NCBI GenBank assembly: GCA_963698275.1
Contig: CAVOQE010000009.1
Location: forward strand, 248,001-312,000
Source: Anderseniella sp963698275
Lineage (GTDB): Bacteria; Pseudomonadota; Alphaproteobacteria; Rhizobiales; Aestuariivirgaceae
Direction: 5' to 3'
Length of the DNA stretch: 64,000 nt
Both the position numbers and the translations under genes were made by a program. Each line of letters starts with the position of its first letter. Positions within the stretch are counted from its first letter, which is position 1. The notes beneath the pieces are model-generated. The model worked only from the letters and a program-made list of their open reading frames with translations, was not told the DNA's origin and did not search any database. Below, piece after piece: positions 35,204 to 42,838 of the stretch.

Positions 35204-35824
35204 TCAACCATAATTCCAATTCCGGCCAGGTTTCAACAGTATTAATAAACTTTTCAACGCACCTGCCGCACGATAATTGATCTCCGGTTGCGTCATCATT
35301 GGTGCAGCGCCCAGCACCCGCCTGATCTGCAGGTCACCGATCAAAAGATCAAGATAGAGCCCCACTGCGGCTGCGGCGTCGTCAAAATTGAGAATTCCGG
35401 CGTTCCGCGCCTTCACGAAAACGTCCGCAATCAAGGGCGCGACGGTCCCCCTGCCCGCCTGGGTCAGCTCCCGCGCCAGTTCACCGGACGGGTCGGCTGC
35501 AGCGGCGCGGTTCAGGGTAATGGCCTTGTCACTGATCAGCAGCCCCAGCAGCAGCGGGCCAAGGGCCTTCAGGGTTGCTTCCGGTGGACGTTTTTGTGCC
35601 AGGTCGTTTTCCAGCAGTGATTTCACCTCACCCGCATTCGCTTCCACAAGTGACCTGAACAGTCCCTGCTTGTTGCCGTACCAGTTATACAGCGTTTCAT
35701 TCGACGCCCTGGCGCGCTTGGCCACGGAGAGCATCGATGTCGCCAGATAGCCTTTCTGGGCCAACAGTTCCAAAGCCGCTGCCTCGATACGGTCCTTGCG
35801 CGCTGCCTTGTTTTCATCCCGCAT
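35204..35824 (-). CDS. TetR-family transcriptional regulator
   Basis: 206 residues from ATG 35824, preceded by GGGAG; in-frame upstream sequence to 35863 is not conserved. N-terminal helix-turn-helix: RIEAAALELLAQKGYLATSMLSVAKRARASNETLYNWYGNKQGLF, followed by an all-helical ligand domain (TetR_C type). Divergent from a four-helix membrane protein gene, with two tandem operator-like sites between them; probably autoregulated and controlling that gene. Ligand unknown. Confidence 0.9.
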   Translation of the reverse strand: MRDENKAARKDRIEAAALELLAQKGYLATSMLSVAKRARASNETLYNWYGNKQGLFRSLVEANAGEVKSLLENDLAQKRPPEATLKALGPLLLGLLISDKAITLNRAAAADPSGELARELTQAGRGTVAPLIADVFVKARNAGILNFDDAAAAVGLYLDLLIGDLQIRRVLGAAPMMTQPEINYRAAGALKSLLILLKPGRNWNYG

Positions 35825-35856
35825 TATCTGAGTCTCCCGGAGCCATTGACAACAAG

Positions 35857-35899
35857 CGTACACATTGTTACGGATAATTCAACCGTACATATAATTACG
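35857..35899. promoter_or_regulatory. Two tandem operator-like sites for the TetR regulator
   Basis: CGTACACATTGTTACG (35857-35872) and CGTACATATAATTACG (35884-35899) share the pattern CGTACAnATnnTTACG and start 27 bp apart. Each is bounded by CGTA...TACG arms. They fill the gap between the TetR start (35824) and the divergent membrane-protein start (35915), the expected place for an autoregulatory operator. Confidence 0.6.
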
Positions 35900-35914
35900 T
35901 ATTTGGAGACCGCC

Positions 35915-36295
35915 ATGATGACCCCTGCCCGTACCCGCCACGCCAACGCCGCCCTGAGCGCCCTGATTATCCTGCAACTGACCATGCTGGGCGCGCTGTT
36001 CGCGCAGTCGGCCCCGCATCCGCCGGCGACCATTCCGCTGTTTGGTATCGCACCTTTTCTGGCTGCCGCCCTGTCGGCTGCAGCCGCAGCCATCATCATC
36101 GGCCCGCTCGAGACTGCAGCGGGCCGGGTCCTGTCGGTTCTGGCAGCGCTGTTGGCGCTGCTGTCCTACGGCCCGCAAAAATACCTGGATGCGCAGTTCG
36201 CCCTGATCTGGCCTGCCGTGATCGCCGGGCAGATCGCCGCTGTTGCCGTTATCGTGCTGGTTGGGACTGCCGCGATGGCGCGTTCAAAGACCTGA
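35915..36295 (+). CDS. Small four-helix membrane protein, probable TetR target
   Basis: 126 residues from the first ATG at 35915, with GGAG 6-7 bp upstream; the in-frame extension from 35846 would run through the operator sites and is rejected. Four hydrophobic helices (about 10-30, 41-63, 68-84, 95-119), a short N-terminal basic stretch and a C-terminal RSKT tail. Resembles small inner-membrane proteins of unknown function that are controlled by divergent TetR regulators. Confidence 0.75.
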   Translation: MMTPARTRHANAALSALIILQLTMLGALFAQSAPHPPATIPLFGIAPFLAAALSAAAAAIIIGPLETAAGRVLSVLAALLALLSYGPQKYLDAQFALIWPAVIAGQIAAVAVIVLVGTAAMARSKT

Positions 36296-36308
36296 TCTGA
36301 AGCCTGCT

Positions 36309-36977
36309 CTAACCCATACTCATCGCCAGTATGCGGCTGAGATGGGTATAGGGCCGGCCGGTCTCGTCATGCCACTGGTTGAAGGCCGCCTGCACTGCCG
36401 CCATGTCCTTCTTTGACGACGGGATTTTCGCAACAACGCCTTCGCGCATAAGCGCGTTGGTCACGTCAGCCGACAGGATAAAGCCGTCCTTTCCGATGAA
36501 GCGCAGGGCATACTGGCCGGTGTTTCCGCCCAGCCGCGACCCCTGCTTTTTCATCAGGTCCAGCAACCCGATCTGGTTCGATGCCGGCCAGCCACCAAGA
36601 AACTTTGCCGCCGTGCCATGCTCGCGCGCCAGGCTGACCAGCCAGATGGCATTGTCGCGCACCGACATGATTTTCGCGCCGTGGCGGACAATGCGGGTGT
36701 CGGTGAGCAGCGCTTCATATTCCTCATCCGGCAACATCGCCAGGAAATTGGGATTGAAGCCGTGAAACGCCTCTTCAAAGCCCGGCCATTTCTTCTCGAT
36801 GACCTTCCAGTTGAACCCGGAATTGAAAACACAGCGCGCAAAATTGGCCAGCCAGCGATCATCCGGAAGCGCGATCACCTCCGCTTGCTTAGGCACCGGC
36901 TGCAGCAAAGCCTGCATGGCCGCCTCTCCGCCCTTGTTGTTGGCGGCAAGTGTCTCAATCTCTGCAAAATGACGCAT
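36309..36977 (-). CDS. DNA-3-methyladenine glycosylase I family protein
   Basis: 222 residues. Helix-hairpin-helix glycosylase fold related to Tag: DDRWLANFARCVFNSGFNWKVIEKKWPGFEEAFHGF corresponds to the family signature, followed by IVRHGAKIMSVRDNAIW. The last third carries GYIL-like FIGKDGFILSADVTNALM. This subgroup lacks the zinc-binding Cys/His set of E. coli Tag as far as I can see, so exact base specificity is uncertain. It starts 4 bp after the doeA-like stop and is probably co-transcribed. Confidence 0.8.
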   Translation of the reverse strand: MRHFAEIETLAANNKGGEAAMQALLQPVPKQAEVIALPDDRWLANFARCVFNSGFNWKVIEKKWPGFEEAFHGFNPNFLAMLPDEEYEALLTDTRIVRHGAKIMSVRDNAIWLVSLAREHGTAAKFLGGWPASNQIGLLDLMKKQGSRLGGNTGQYALRFIGKDGFILSADVTNALMREGVVAKIPSSKKDMAAVQAAFNQWHDETGRPYTHLSRILAMSMG

Positions 36978-36981
36978 TCAC

Positions 36982-38163
36982 TTACCCCTTCACAAACAGC
37001 TTGCGCGGCGTGTTGCATAGGCACTCCACACCGGTTTCGGTAATCAGGATCGGCTCGGTGATTTCCAGTCCGCCGTCATCGAGCCACAGTGCCGGCATGA
37101 AATGGAAGATCATGCCGGGCTCAAGCACCGTCTTGTCACCGCGCCGGAACGACATGGTGCGCTCGCCCCAGTCCGGCGGATAGCTGAGGCCGATGGAATA
37201 ACCGGTCCGCGAATCCTTGGAAAACCCGTGCCGTTCCAGCGTGTCATAAAACGCGATGGCAATGTCTTCACAGGTGTTGCCCGGCCTTGCCTGCTCCAGG
37301 CCCCTGTCCACCGCCTCCAGTACGGCCTTTTCGGCATCCAGGTATTTCTGCGGCACCTGGCCCAGGAAAAGCGTGCGCGATTGCGGACAGTTATACCGCC
37401 TGTAACAGCCGGCTATCTCAAAGAACGTGGCCTCGCCTGACTTGAACGGCTGGTCGTTCCAGGTCAGGTGCGGCGCAGTTGCATCCATGCCCGACGGCAG
37501 CATCGGCACGATGGCCGGATAGTCGCCCCAGTGGCCATTGGCGCCTTCAATCGACACCTTGTACAACTCCGCCACCAGCGCGTTCTTGGGCAGGCCCGGC
37601 TCTGCCATGTCTATGATGGTTGCATGCATGCGCTCGACAATGCCGGCAGCCCGGCGCATGAATTCGATCTCGCCCGGCGACTTGACGGCGCGCTGCCAGT
37701 TCACCAGCCCGTTGGCGTCGGTGAATTTGGCATCGGGCAAATGCGCCTTCAGGCTCTCCCACGCCGCTGCGGTAAACCAGTAATTGTCCATTTCAACGCC
37801 GATTTGCGCAGTTTGCCAGCCGCGTTCGGCAATAATGCCCGACAGATGATCCATCGGATGGCGTTCTGATGACTGCACGAAATGATCGGGATATCCGATG
37901 ATATTGTCGTGCGCCATGAAGGCGGTGCGGTAGGCGCCGTTGGCATCCATTGAACGCCCCCACCATACCGGCTCGCCTTCAAGGCCCAGCAGCACGGCCT
38001 GATGCACATAAAACGACCAGCCGTCATACCCCGTCAGCCAGCCCATATTGGACGGATCCGACACAATGACCAGGTCAAGCCCGCGCCTGCTCATTTCAGC
38101 ACGTGTCTTCGCAATGCGAACCTGATACTCGTCATGTGAAAAATGCAATACAGCGTCACTCAT
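36982..38163 (-). CDS. doeA: M24-family hydrolase, ectoine hydrolase (DoeA/EutD) homologue
   Basis: 393 residues from ATG 38163; the longer open frame to 38574 overlaps the divergent FAD gene. Creatinase N-domain then a pita-bread M24 domain. The stretches SNMGWLTGYDGWSFYVHQAV, GVEMDNYWFTAAAW, FFEIAGCYRRYNCPQSRT and GYSIGLSYPPDWGERT match DoeA of Halomonas as recalled, almost residue for residue in places. DoeA opens the ectoine ring to N-acetyl-diaminobutyrate. No doeB, doeX or ectoine transporter is adjacent; an EutA-like gene is 11 kb away. The function is strongly suggested by sequence but the context is atypical. Confidence 0.85.
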   Translation of the reverse strand: MSDAVLHFSHDEYQVRIAKTRAEMSRRGLDLVIVSDPSNMGWLTGYDGWSFYVHQAVLLGLEGEPVWWGRSMDANGAYRTAFMAHDNIIGYPDHFVQSSERHPMDHLSGIIAERGWQTAQIGVEMDNYWFTAAAWESLKAHLPDAKFTDANGLVNWQRAVKSPGEIEFMRRAAGIVERMHATIIDMAEPGLPKNALVAELYKVSIEGANGHWGDYPAIVPMLPSGMDATAPHLTWNDQPFKSGEATFFEIAGCYRRYNCPQSRTLFLGQVPQKYLDAEKAVLEAVDRGLEQARPGNTCEDIAIAFYDTLERHGFSKDSRTGYSIGLSYPPDWGERTMSFRRGDKTVLEPGMIFHFMPALWLDDGGLEITEPILITETGVECLCNTPRKLFVKG

Positions 38164-38258
38164 CTTGATAGCCCCTCGACGGCGAATGAATAGTCGGACA
38201 AGAATGCCGTGAGATATCATCCAAACGCAATGCAGGTTGACAGGAACCGGACCCCGGT

Positions 38259-39372
38259 ATGAGCAGAATTTTTGACATCGTGATAATCGGCGGCGGCATG
38301 GCCGGGTTTTCGGCAGCCGCCGAATTGTCAGAAACCCACAAGGTTTGTGTGGTCGAACGCGAAGCGCAGGGCGGCTATCATGCAACCGGCAGGTCAGCGG
38401 CAACCTTTGTGCCCAGCTATGGCCCGGCCGCCATTCAGGCACTGGCCAGGGCAAGCGAGGCGTTTTTCGAAGCTGCCCCGAACGGCTTTGCCGCAGCCCC
38501 GCTTCTGTCGCCGCGTGGCGAGGTGATGATGGTCGGGCCCGGAGATGAAGCCTACATGGCAGAAGCAGAAGCACTGGGCCTGCGCCCGTTGCCGCTGGAC
38601 GAGCTCAAACGCAAAGTGCCGCTGATCAAAACCGATGCGCTGATTGCCGCCTTGAGCGACGATCATGCCCGCGACCTGGATGTGGACCTGCTGCTGCAGG
38701 GCTATATGAAACTGTTCCGGGCGCGCGGCGGCACGGTACTGACCAAGACCGAGGTAACCGGTTTTACCCGGCACTATGGCGCATGGCAGGTGCAGACGTC
38801 CGATGGCGACCTGAGCAGCAGTATGGTTGTAAACGCCGCCGGTGCATGGGCCACGCCCATTGCCCGACTGGCCAAGGCACAGGCAATCAGAGGTCACGCC
38901 GAAGCGCCGCTCCGCCGTGCTGCTTGACTTGCCCGAAAGCGCCAATGTCGATCAGTGGCCATTGTGCTTCGGCGCCGGTGAAACATTTTACTTCAAGCCC
39001 ATGGGCGGCAAGCTGATGCTGTCTCCGGCCGATGCGACCCCGGTTGATCCGCATGATGCCTGGGCCGACGACATGGCGCTGGCCGAAGCGGTGGAAAAGT
39101 TCCAGAACGTGATCGATTTTGAGGTTACCCATATCGGCCACACCTGGGGCGGTCTGCGCAGCTTTGCAGAAGACGGCAATCCCGTCGTCGGATTTGACGA
39201 GCAGGTTGACAATTTCTTCTGGCTGGCCGGCCAGGGCGGCTATGGCATCCAGACGGCACCGGCATTGTCCCGGCTGTCTGCAGCACTGATCGGCGGGAGA
39301 CAAATTCCGGATGATATTGCCGCTCAGGGACTTGAACCGGCAACCATATCGCCTGCAAGGTTCAGCAGCTGA
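38259..39372 (+). pseudogene. dauA: D-arginine dehydrogenase (DauA-like FAD enzyme), broken by a +1 frameshift
   Basis: Frame 1 runs 38259-38927 and frame 2 continues to 39372. The dinucleotide fold IVIIGGGMAGFSAAAELSE and VVEREAQGGYHATGRSAATFVPSYG are in the first part. KRRSAVLLDLPE, ETFYFKPMGGKLMLSP, HTWGGLRSFAEDGNPVVGF and GQGGYGIQTAPALS are in the second. Removing one A at 38889 restores AIEVTPKRRS and a continuous protein of about 370 residues, matching Pseudomonas DauA along its length (from memory). DauA oxidises D-arginine to 2-ketoarginine, the substrate of the next gene. Everything else in the gene is intact, so the break is either very recent or a sequencing error. Confidence 0.85.
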
Positions 39373-39391
39373 ACAAAAGGAAAAGTTCGAG

Positions 39392-40990
39392 ATGGGTGAT
39401 GGTGGCGTAAGCGTCGGTGAAGCGCTGGTTGGATTGCTGGAAGCCTATGGCATAACCGACGTGTTCGGTATCCCCGGCGTGCACAATGTCGAAATGTACC
39501 GCGCCCTGCCGCGCTCCGGCATCACCCACGTCCTGCCCCGGCATGAACAGGGTGCCGGCTTCATGGCTGACGGCTATGCCCGCGCGTCCGGCAAGCCCGG
39601 CGTGTGCTTCACCATTACCGGTCCCGGCCTTACCAACATCATGACCCCGATGGGCCAGGCCTATTCGGACTCCGTACCCATGCTGGTGATTTCATCGACC
39701 CTGGACGTAAAGGACTGGGGCCAGGGCCGCGGCCGGCTGCATGAAATGCGCTCGCAGCTGAACGCAGCCGCAACCGTCTCGCAGATTGCAGCCACCTGTT
39801 ATTCGGCCAGGGATGTTCAGGACAGGGTTGCCGAAGCGTTTTCGCTGTTTGCTTCCGCCAGACCCCGGCCGGTCTATCTGGAAATCCCGCTCGATGTGCT
39901 CAAGCAGCCTGCCGGTGATGGCTGGAAACCGCGGGCACTGGCGTCGAAACCGCAGGCCACGCCGGACCAGATCGCCGATGCCGTTACCAGGTTATCAGCC
40001 GCAACCAGGCCGGTGATCATACTCGGCGGTGGTGCGCGTCATGCAGGTAGCGCGGCCACGGAAGTGGCTGAAAAAACCGGCGCTGTGATCTTCACCACCA
40101 TCGCCGCAAAGGGCGCCATAGCGGACGACCATGCATTGCTGGCGGGCTCGTTGCTGCCAAATCCGCTCGCCACCAAAATCATCATGGCTGCAGATGCCAT
40201 TCTGGCGGTTGGCACGGAACTGTCGGAAACGGATCTGTGGTATCAGACCTTCGACATCACGACCGGCCTGATCCGGGTGGACATCGATCCTGCCTCGCTG
40301 GCCCGGCCCTATCCGGCTGACCTGCCGATCACCGGTGATGCAACCGCCACCCTGTCTGCGATCTCTGCCGGTCTGCCGGACGATGACAAAACCGCTGCCC
40401 GCGCCGACCAGGTCAGGCAATTGCGGATTGCCTGCGCCGACGGCCAGGACGATTTGCGCGAGACAATCACCACGGTGCTGGACACGGTTCGCGCCGCCCT
40501 GCCTGCCGACACCATCGTCGCATCCGACATGACACAGATTGCCTATGCGGCCAATGAAGTGTTGCGGTTTTCACAGCCTGACTGCTACCTGCATCCGGCA
40601 GGCTTCGGCACGCTGGGCTACGCGCTGCCCGCAGCCATCGGTGCCCGTGTCGCCTGTCCTGACCGGCCCGTGGTTGCCATGGCCGGTGACTATGGTGTGC
40701 AGTACACCATCAATGAACTGGGCACGGCGGCGGAACTGGCCAGACCATTGATTGTCCTGTTGTGGAACAATGATGCGCTCGGCCAGATCCGCGATGACAT
40801 GGTTGACAAGGGTATCCAGCCCAATGCCGTCACCCTGATCAACCCGGATTTCGCTGCACTGGCCAAGGCCTATGACTGTGACGCGATCAGGCCACAGACA
40901 CTGGACGAGTTGTCAGCGGCGATAAAGACCGGCCTGGCTGCAGAACGCCCAGTCCTGATCGAAGTCCGTCCGGCAATCGTGAAGGGCTGA
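39392..40990 (+). CDS. aruI: ThDP-dependent 5-guanidino-2-oxopentanoate (2-ketoarginine) decarboxylase
   Basis: 532 residues from ATG 39392, preceded by AAGGA. Acetolactate-synthase-like fold: VFGIPGVHNVEMYRAL, catalytic Glu52 in LPRHEQGAGFMADGYARASG, and the ThDP/Mg motif GDYGVQYTINEL with NND later (VLLWNNDALGQI). The PGVHNVE and RHEQGAGFMADGYAR stretches resemble AruI annotated proteins. It decarboxylates 2-ketoarginine to 4-guanidinobutyraldehyde. It lies 19 bp after the dauA gene, whose product would be its substrate, and overlaps the HAD gene by one base (TGATG). Confidence 0.85.
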   Translation: MGDGGVSVGEALVGLLEAYGITDVFGIPGVHNVEMYRALPRSGITHVLPRHEQGAGFMADGYARASGKPGVCFTITGPGLTNIMTPMGQAYSDSVPMLVISSTLDVKDWGQGRGRLHEMRSQLNAAATVSQIAATCYSARDVQDRVAEAFSLFASARPRPVYLEIPLDVLKQPAGDGWKPRALASKPQATPDQIADAVTRLSAATRPVIILGGGARHAGSAATEVAEKTGAVIFTTIAAKGAIADDHALLAGSLLPNPLATKIIMAADAILAVGTELSETDLWYQTFDITTGLIRVDIDPASLARPYPADLPITGDATATLSAISAGLPDDDKTAARADQVRQLRIACADGQDDLRETITTVLDTVRAALPADTIVASDMTQIAYAANEVLRFSQPDCYLHPAGFGTLGYALPAAIGARVACPDRPVVAMAGDYGVQYTINELGTAAELARPLIVLLWNNDALGQIRDDMVDKGIQPNAVTLINPDFAALAKAYDCDAIRPQTLDELSAAIKTGLAAERPVLIEVRPAIVKG

Positions 40991-41694
40991 TGGTTGTGAC
41001 TATAACCCATAATTGCGCGGTTATCTTCGATGTTGATGGCCCGCTCCTGCATTTGAGAAAACCGGAAGAGGATGCCTTTTTCGCACCTCTGGAACAGGTA
41101 TTTGGCATTACCGGCCTGTCGCGCGACTGGGACAGCTACCGGGTCCGCAATGATCACGACATCATTCACCAGGTGCTGGGCGAGCACCTTGGCGACAGGT
41201 TCGAGCGTTCCCATTACGACGCATTTCTCGAAGCCTATGAAGCAGAATTGCGAGACGGTTTCAGCAGCGGCAGGCTGGAAGTCAGCATTGTTCCCAAGGC
41301 GACTGATATTGTCGGCGCACTTGCTGCAACGCCGGGGCTGGCACTTGGCATTGCAACCGCCAACCTGAGATGTGCCGCCGAAATCCGTCTTCGCCAGGCC
41401 GGGCTGTGGGACAATCTGAGCGCCTATCCCGGCACCGCCGACAAGAGCGGCCACAAGCACGAAGTCCTTGCCCGCGTAATCTCGGACCTGGCACTGCCTG
41501 CCGATCGCGTTGTGTATATCGGCGATAACCTGAACGATCTTGATGCAGGCCGGAAAAACGGCACCCACTTCATCGGCTTTCATGTGCACCCCGACCGCCG
41601 CCAGCGCCTGACCGACAACGGCGCCGAGTTTGTAACCGGCGACCACAATGAGACGCTTGCGCTGATCGGCGGGATGCTGAACCTCGCCCCCTGA
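40990..41694 (+). CDS. HAD-superfamily hydrolase
   Basis: 234 residues from ATG 40990, overlapping the aruI stop. Motif I is FDVDGPLL, with Pro where DxDGT usually has Thr; motif II GIATAN; conserved Lys in DKSGHKHEVL; motif IV YIGDNLNDLDAGRKNGTHFIGF. A cap domain lies between motif I and motif II, as in phosphoglycolate phosphatase-like enzymes. Probably a small-molecule phosphatase. Its place at the end of the dauA-aruI operon is unexplained. Confidence 0.85.
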   Translation: MVVTITHNCAVIFDVDGPLLHLRKPEEDAFFAPLEQVFGITGLSRDWDSYRVRNDHDIIHQVLGEHLGDRFERSHYDAFLEAYEAELRDGFSSGRLEVSIVPKATDIVGALAATPGLALGIATANLRCAAEIRLRQAGLWDNLSAYPGTADKSGHKHEVLARVISDLALPADRVVYIGDNLNDLDAGRKNGTHFIGFHVHPDRRQRLTDNGAEFVTGDHNETLALIGGMLNLAP

Positions 41695-42125
41695 GCGTGA
41701 GGCTGAACTTGAACGATGAGTGTGGCCATGCTCTCCGGCGGGGACGCCCGGCGGCGTGGCTGAGGCCATTCGCGTTGTTACGGCATGCTGAACGCGTAAA
41801 TGTACGCCTACAGCGCAGATTACAACTTCGGGTCTGGAGACTTTAATCCGACTGTTGATGAACAGCAACAAAGCGGACTTTCGAGACACCCCAATCCTTG
41901 CGAGATGGGCCCCAAAGCGGAGTGCGGTCTGTGTTGCAACAGAGATGTATCTTTAAAGACGGCACTGGCAATCATTGCCCAGCGCGGACAGCTGCCCGGG
42001 CAAGGTTGAACTTGTGTGGTGCCAGAAGCTGCTCGGTCGCACTTGCGGACGAGGCTTGCGGGAGGTTGTTCAAGAAAATTCTCAGCAACCCGATTGACTC
42101 GCACCCCCATATTGCATTAGCAATT
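41695..42125. other. Intergenic region of about 430 bp without a convincing gene
   Basis: Lower GC than the flanks toward its right end. It holds two direct CAAAGCGGA boxes (41869-41877 and 41913-41921) and short overlapping frames on both strands, none with a ribosome-binding site or recognisable domain. It may be a decayed gene or a dispersed intergenic repeat. It precedes an operator-like palindrome and the GntR gene. Confidence 0.5.
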
Positions 42126-42151
42126 ATTGAATTCAGAATTCGGAATTCAAT
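42126..42151. promoter_or_regulatory. Palindromic operator abutting the GntR start codon
   Basis: ATTGAATTC (42126-42134) and GAATTCAAT (42143-42151) are perfect 9-bp inverted arms around an 8-bp spacer that itself contains GAATTC. It ends 3 bp before ATG 42155 of a GntR/FCD regulator. The position suggests tight autorepression and leaves little room for a Shine-Dalgarno sequence. Confidence 0.65.
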
Positions 42152-42154
42152 AGT

Positions 42155-42838
42155 ATGAGTCTTATCCAGACAGCCCCTGCTTTGGCCGACCAGGTCTACG
42201 AGGCGATCTTTGACGAAATCTGTTCCGGACGCCTAACCCCCGGCACCCACCTGAAGCAGGAACAATTGGCCGGACAGTTTGGCGTGTCGCGCCAGCCGGT
42301 GCAGCAGGCCATGGCACTGCTCAAGGCTGATGGGCTGATCGAGGAGGTCGGCAAACGCGGCTTGCGCGTGTCGCACCTCGACATCGACACCATGCATCAC
42401 CACTACGAGGTGCGCGCCCTGCTGGACGGGTTGGCCGCCCGCAACGCCACGACGCGCATTGCTGGCGACGAAGCGACTGGCAAGGTTTTCGAAAAGCATG
42501 CCCGCGCCATTCTTGATGCCGGCACCAGGGCCGTTAACAAAGGCGATGTGCCGGAAATGGTGCGGCAGGACGAAGCCTTCCACCGCCTGTTCTACGAAAC
42601 TTCCGGCAATCCCCTGTTGGCCCATACCGCAGAACCGCACTGGCGTTTCCTGCGACGGGTAATGGGTGACGTGCTACGCGATGCCGAACCGCCCCACGAT
42701 ATCTGGAACCAGCACGCCGCCATCGTGGCTGCAGCGCTTGAGGGTGATCCGGCGCGAACCGAACGGCTGATGCGCGAACACGCCACCCGTGCAGCACAGC
42801 TTCTCGCCAGCAACTCAAAAGTGGATGCAGGCCAATGA
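42155..42838 (+). CDS. GntR-family (FCD) regulator of the CoA ligase-lyase operon
   Basis: 227 residues. Winged helix with EQLAGQFGVSRQPVQQAMALLKADGLIEEVGKRGLRV, followed by an FCD domain (HYEVRALLDGLAARNA, HRLFYETSGNPLLAHTAE with metal His residues, DIWNQHAAIVAA). First gene of an operon: its stop overlaps the CoA ligase start (ATGA at 42835-42838). A 26-bp palindrome lies immediately upstream. Only a weak CGGAA is present 10 bp before the ATG, so translation may start on a short or leaderless transcript. Confidence 0.9.
   Translation: MSLIQTAPALADQVYEAIFDEICSGRLTPGTHLKQEQLAGQFGVSRQPVQQAMALLKADGLIEEVGKRGLRVSHLDIDTMHHHYEVRALLDGLAARNATTRIAGDEATGKVFEKHARAILDAGTRAVNKGDVPEMVRQDEAFHRLFYETSGNPLLAHTAEPHWRFLRRVMGDVLRDAEPPHDIWNQHAAIVAAALEGDPARTERLMREHATRAAQLLASNSKVDAGQ

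Noticed and set aside
41858..41956. 32-codon ORF (MNSNKADFRD...) in the gap before the GntR gene
   Set aside because: No ribosome-binding site and no recognisable domain; overlapping frames on both strands are equally open.
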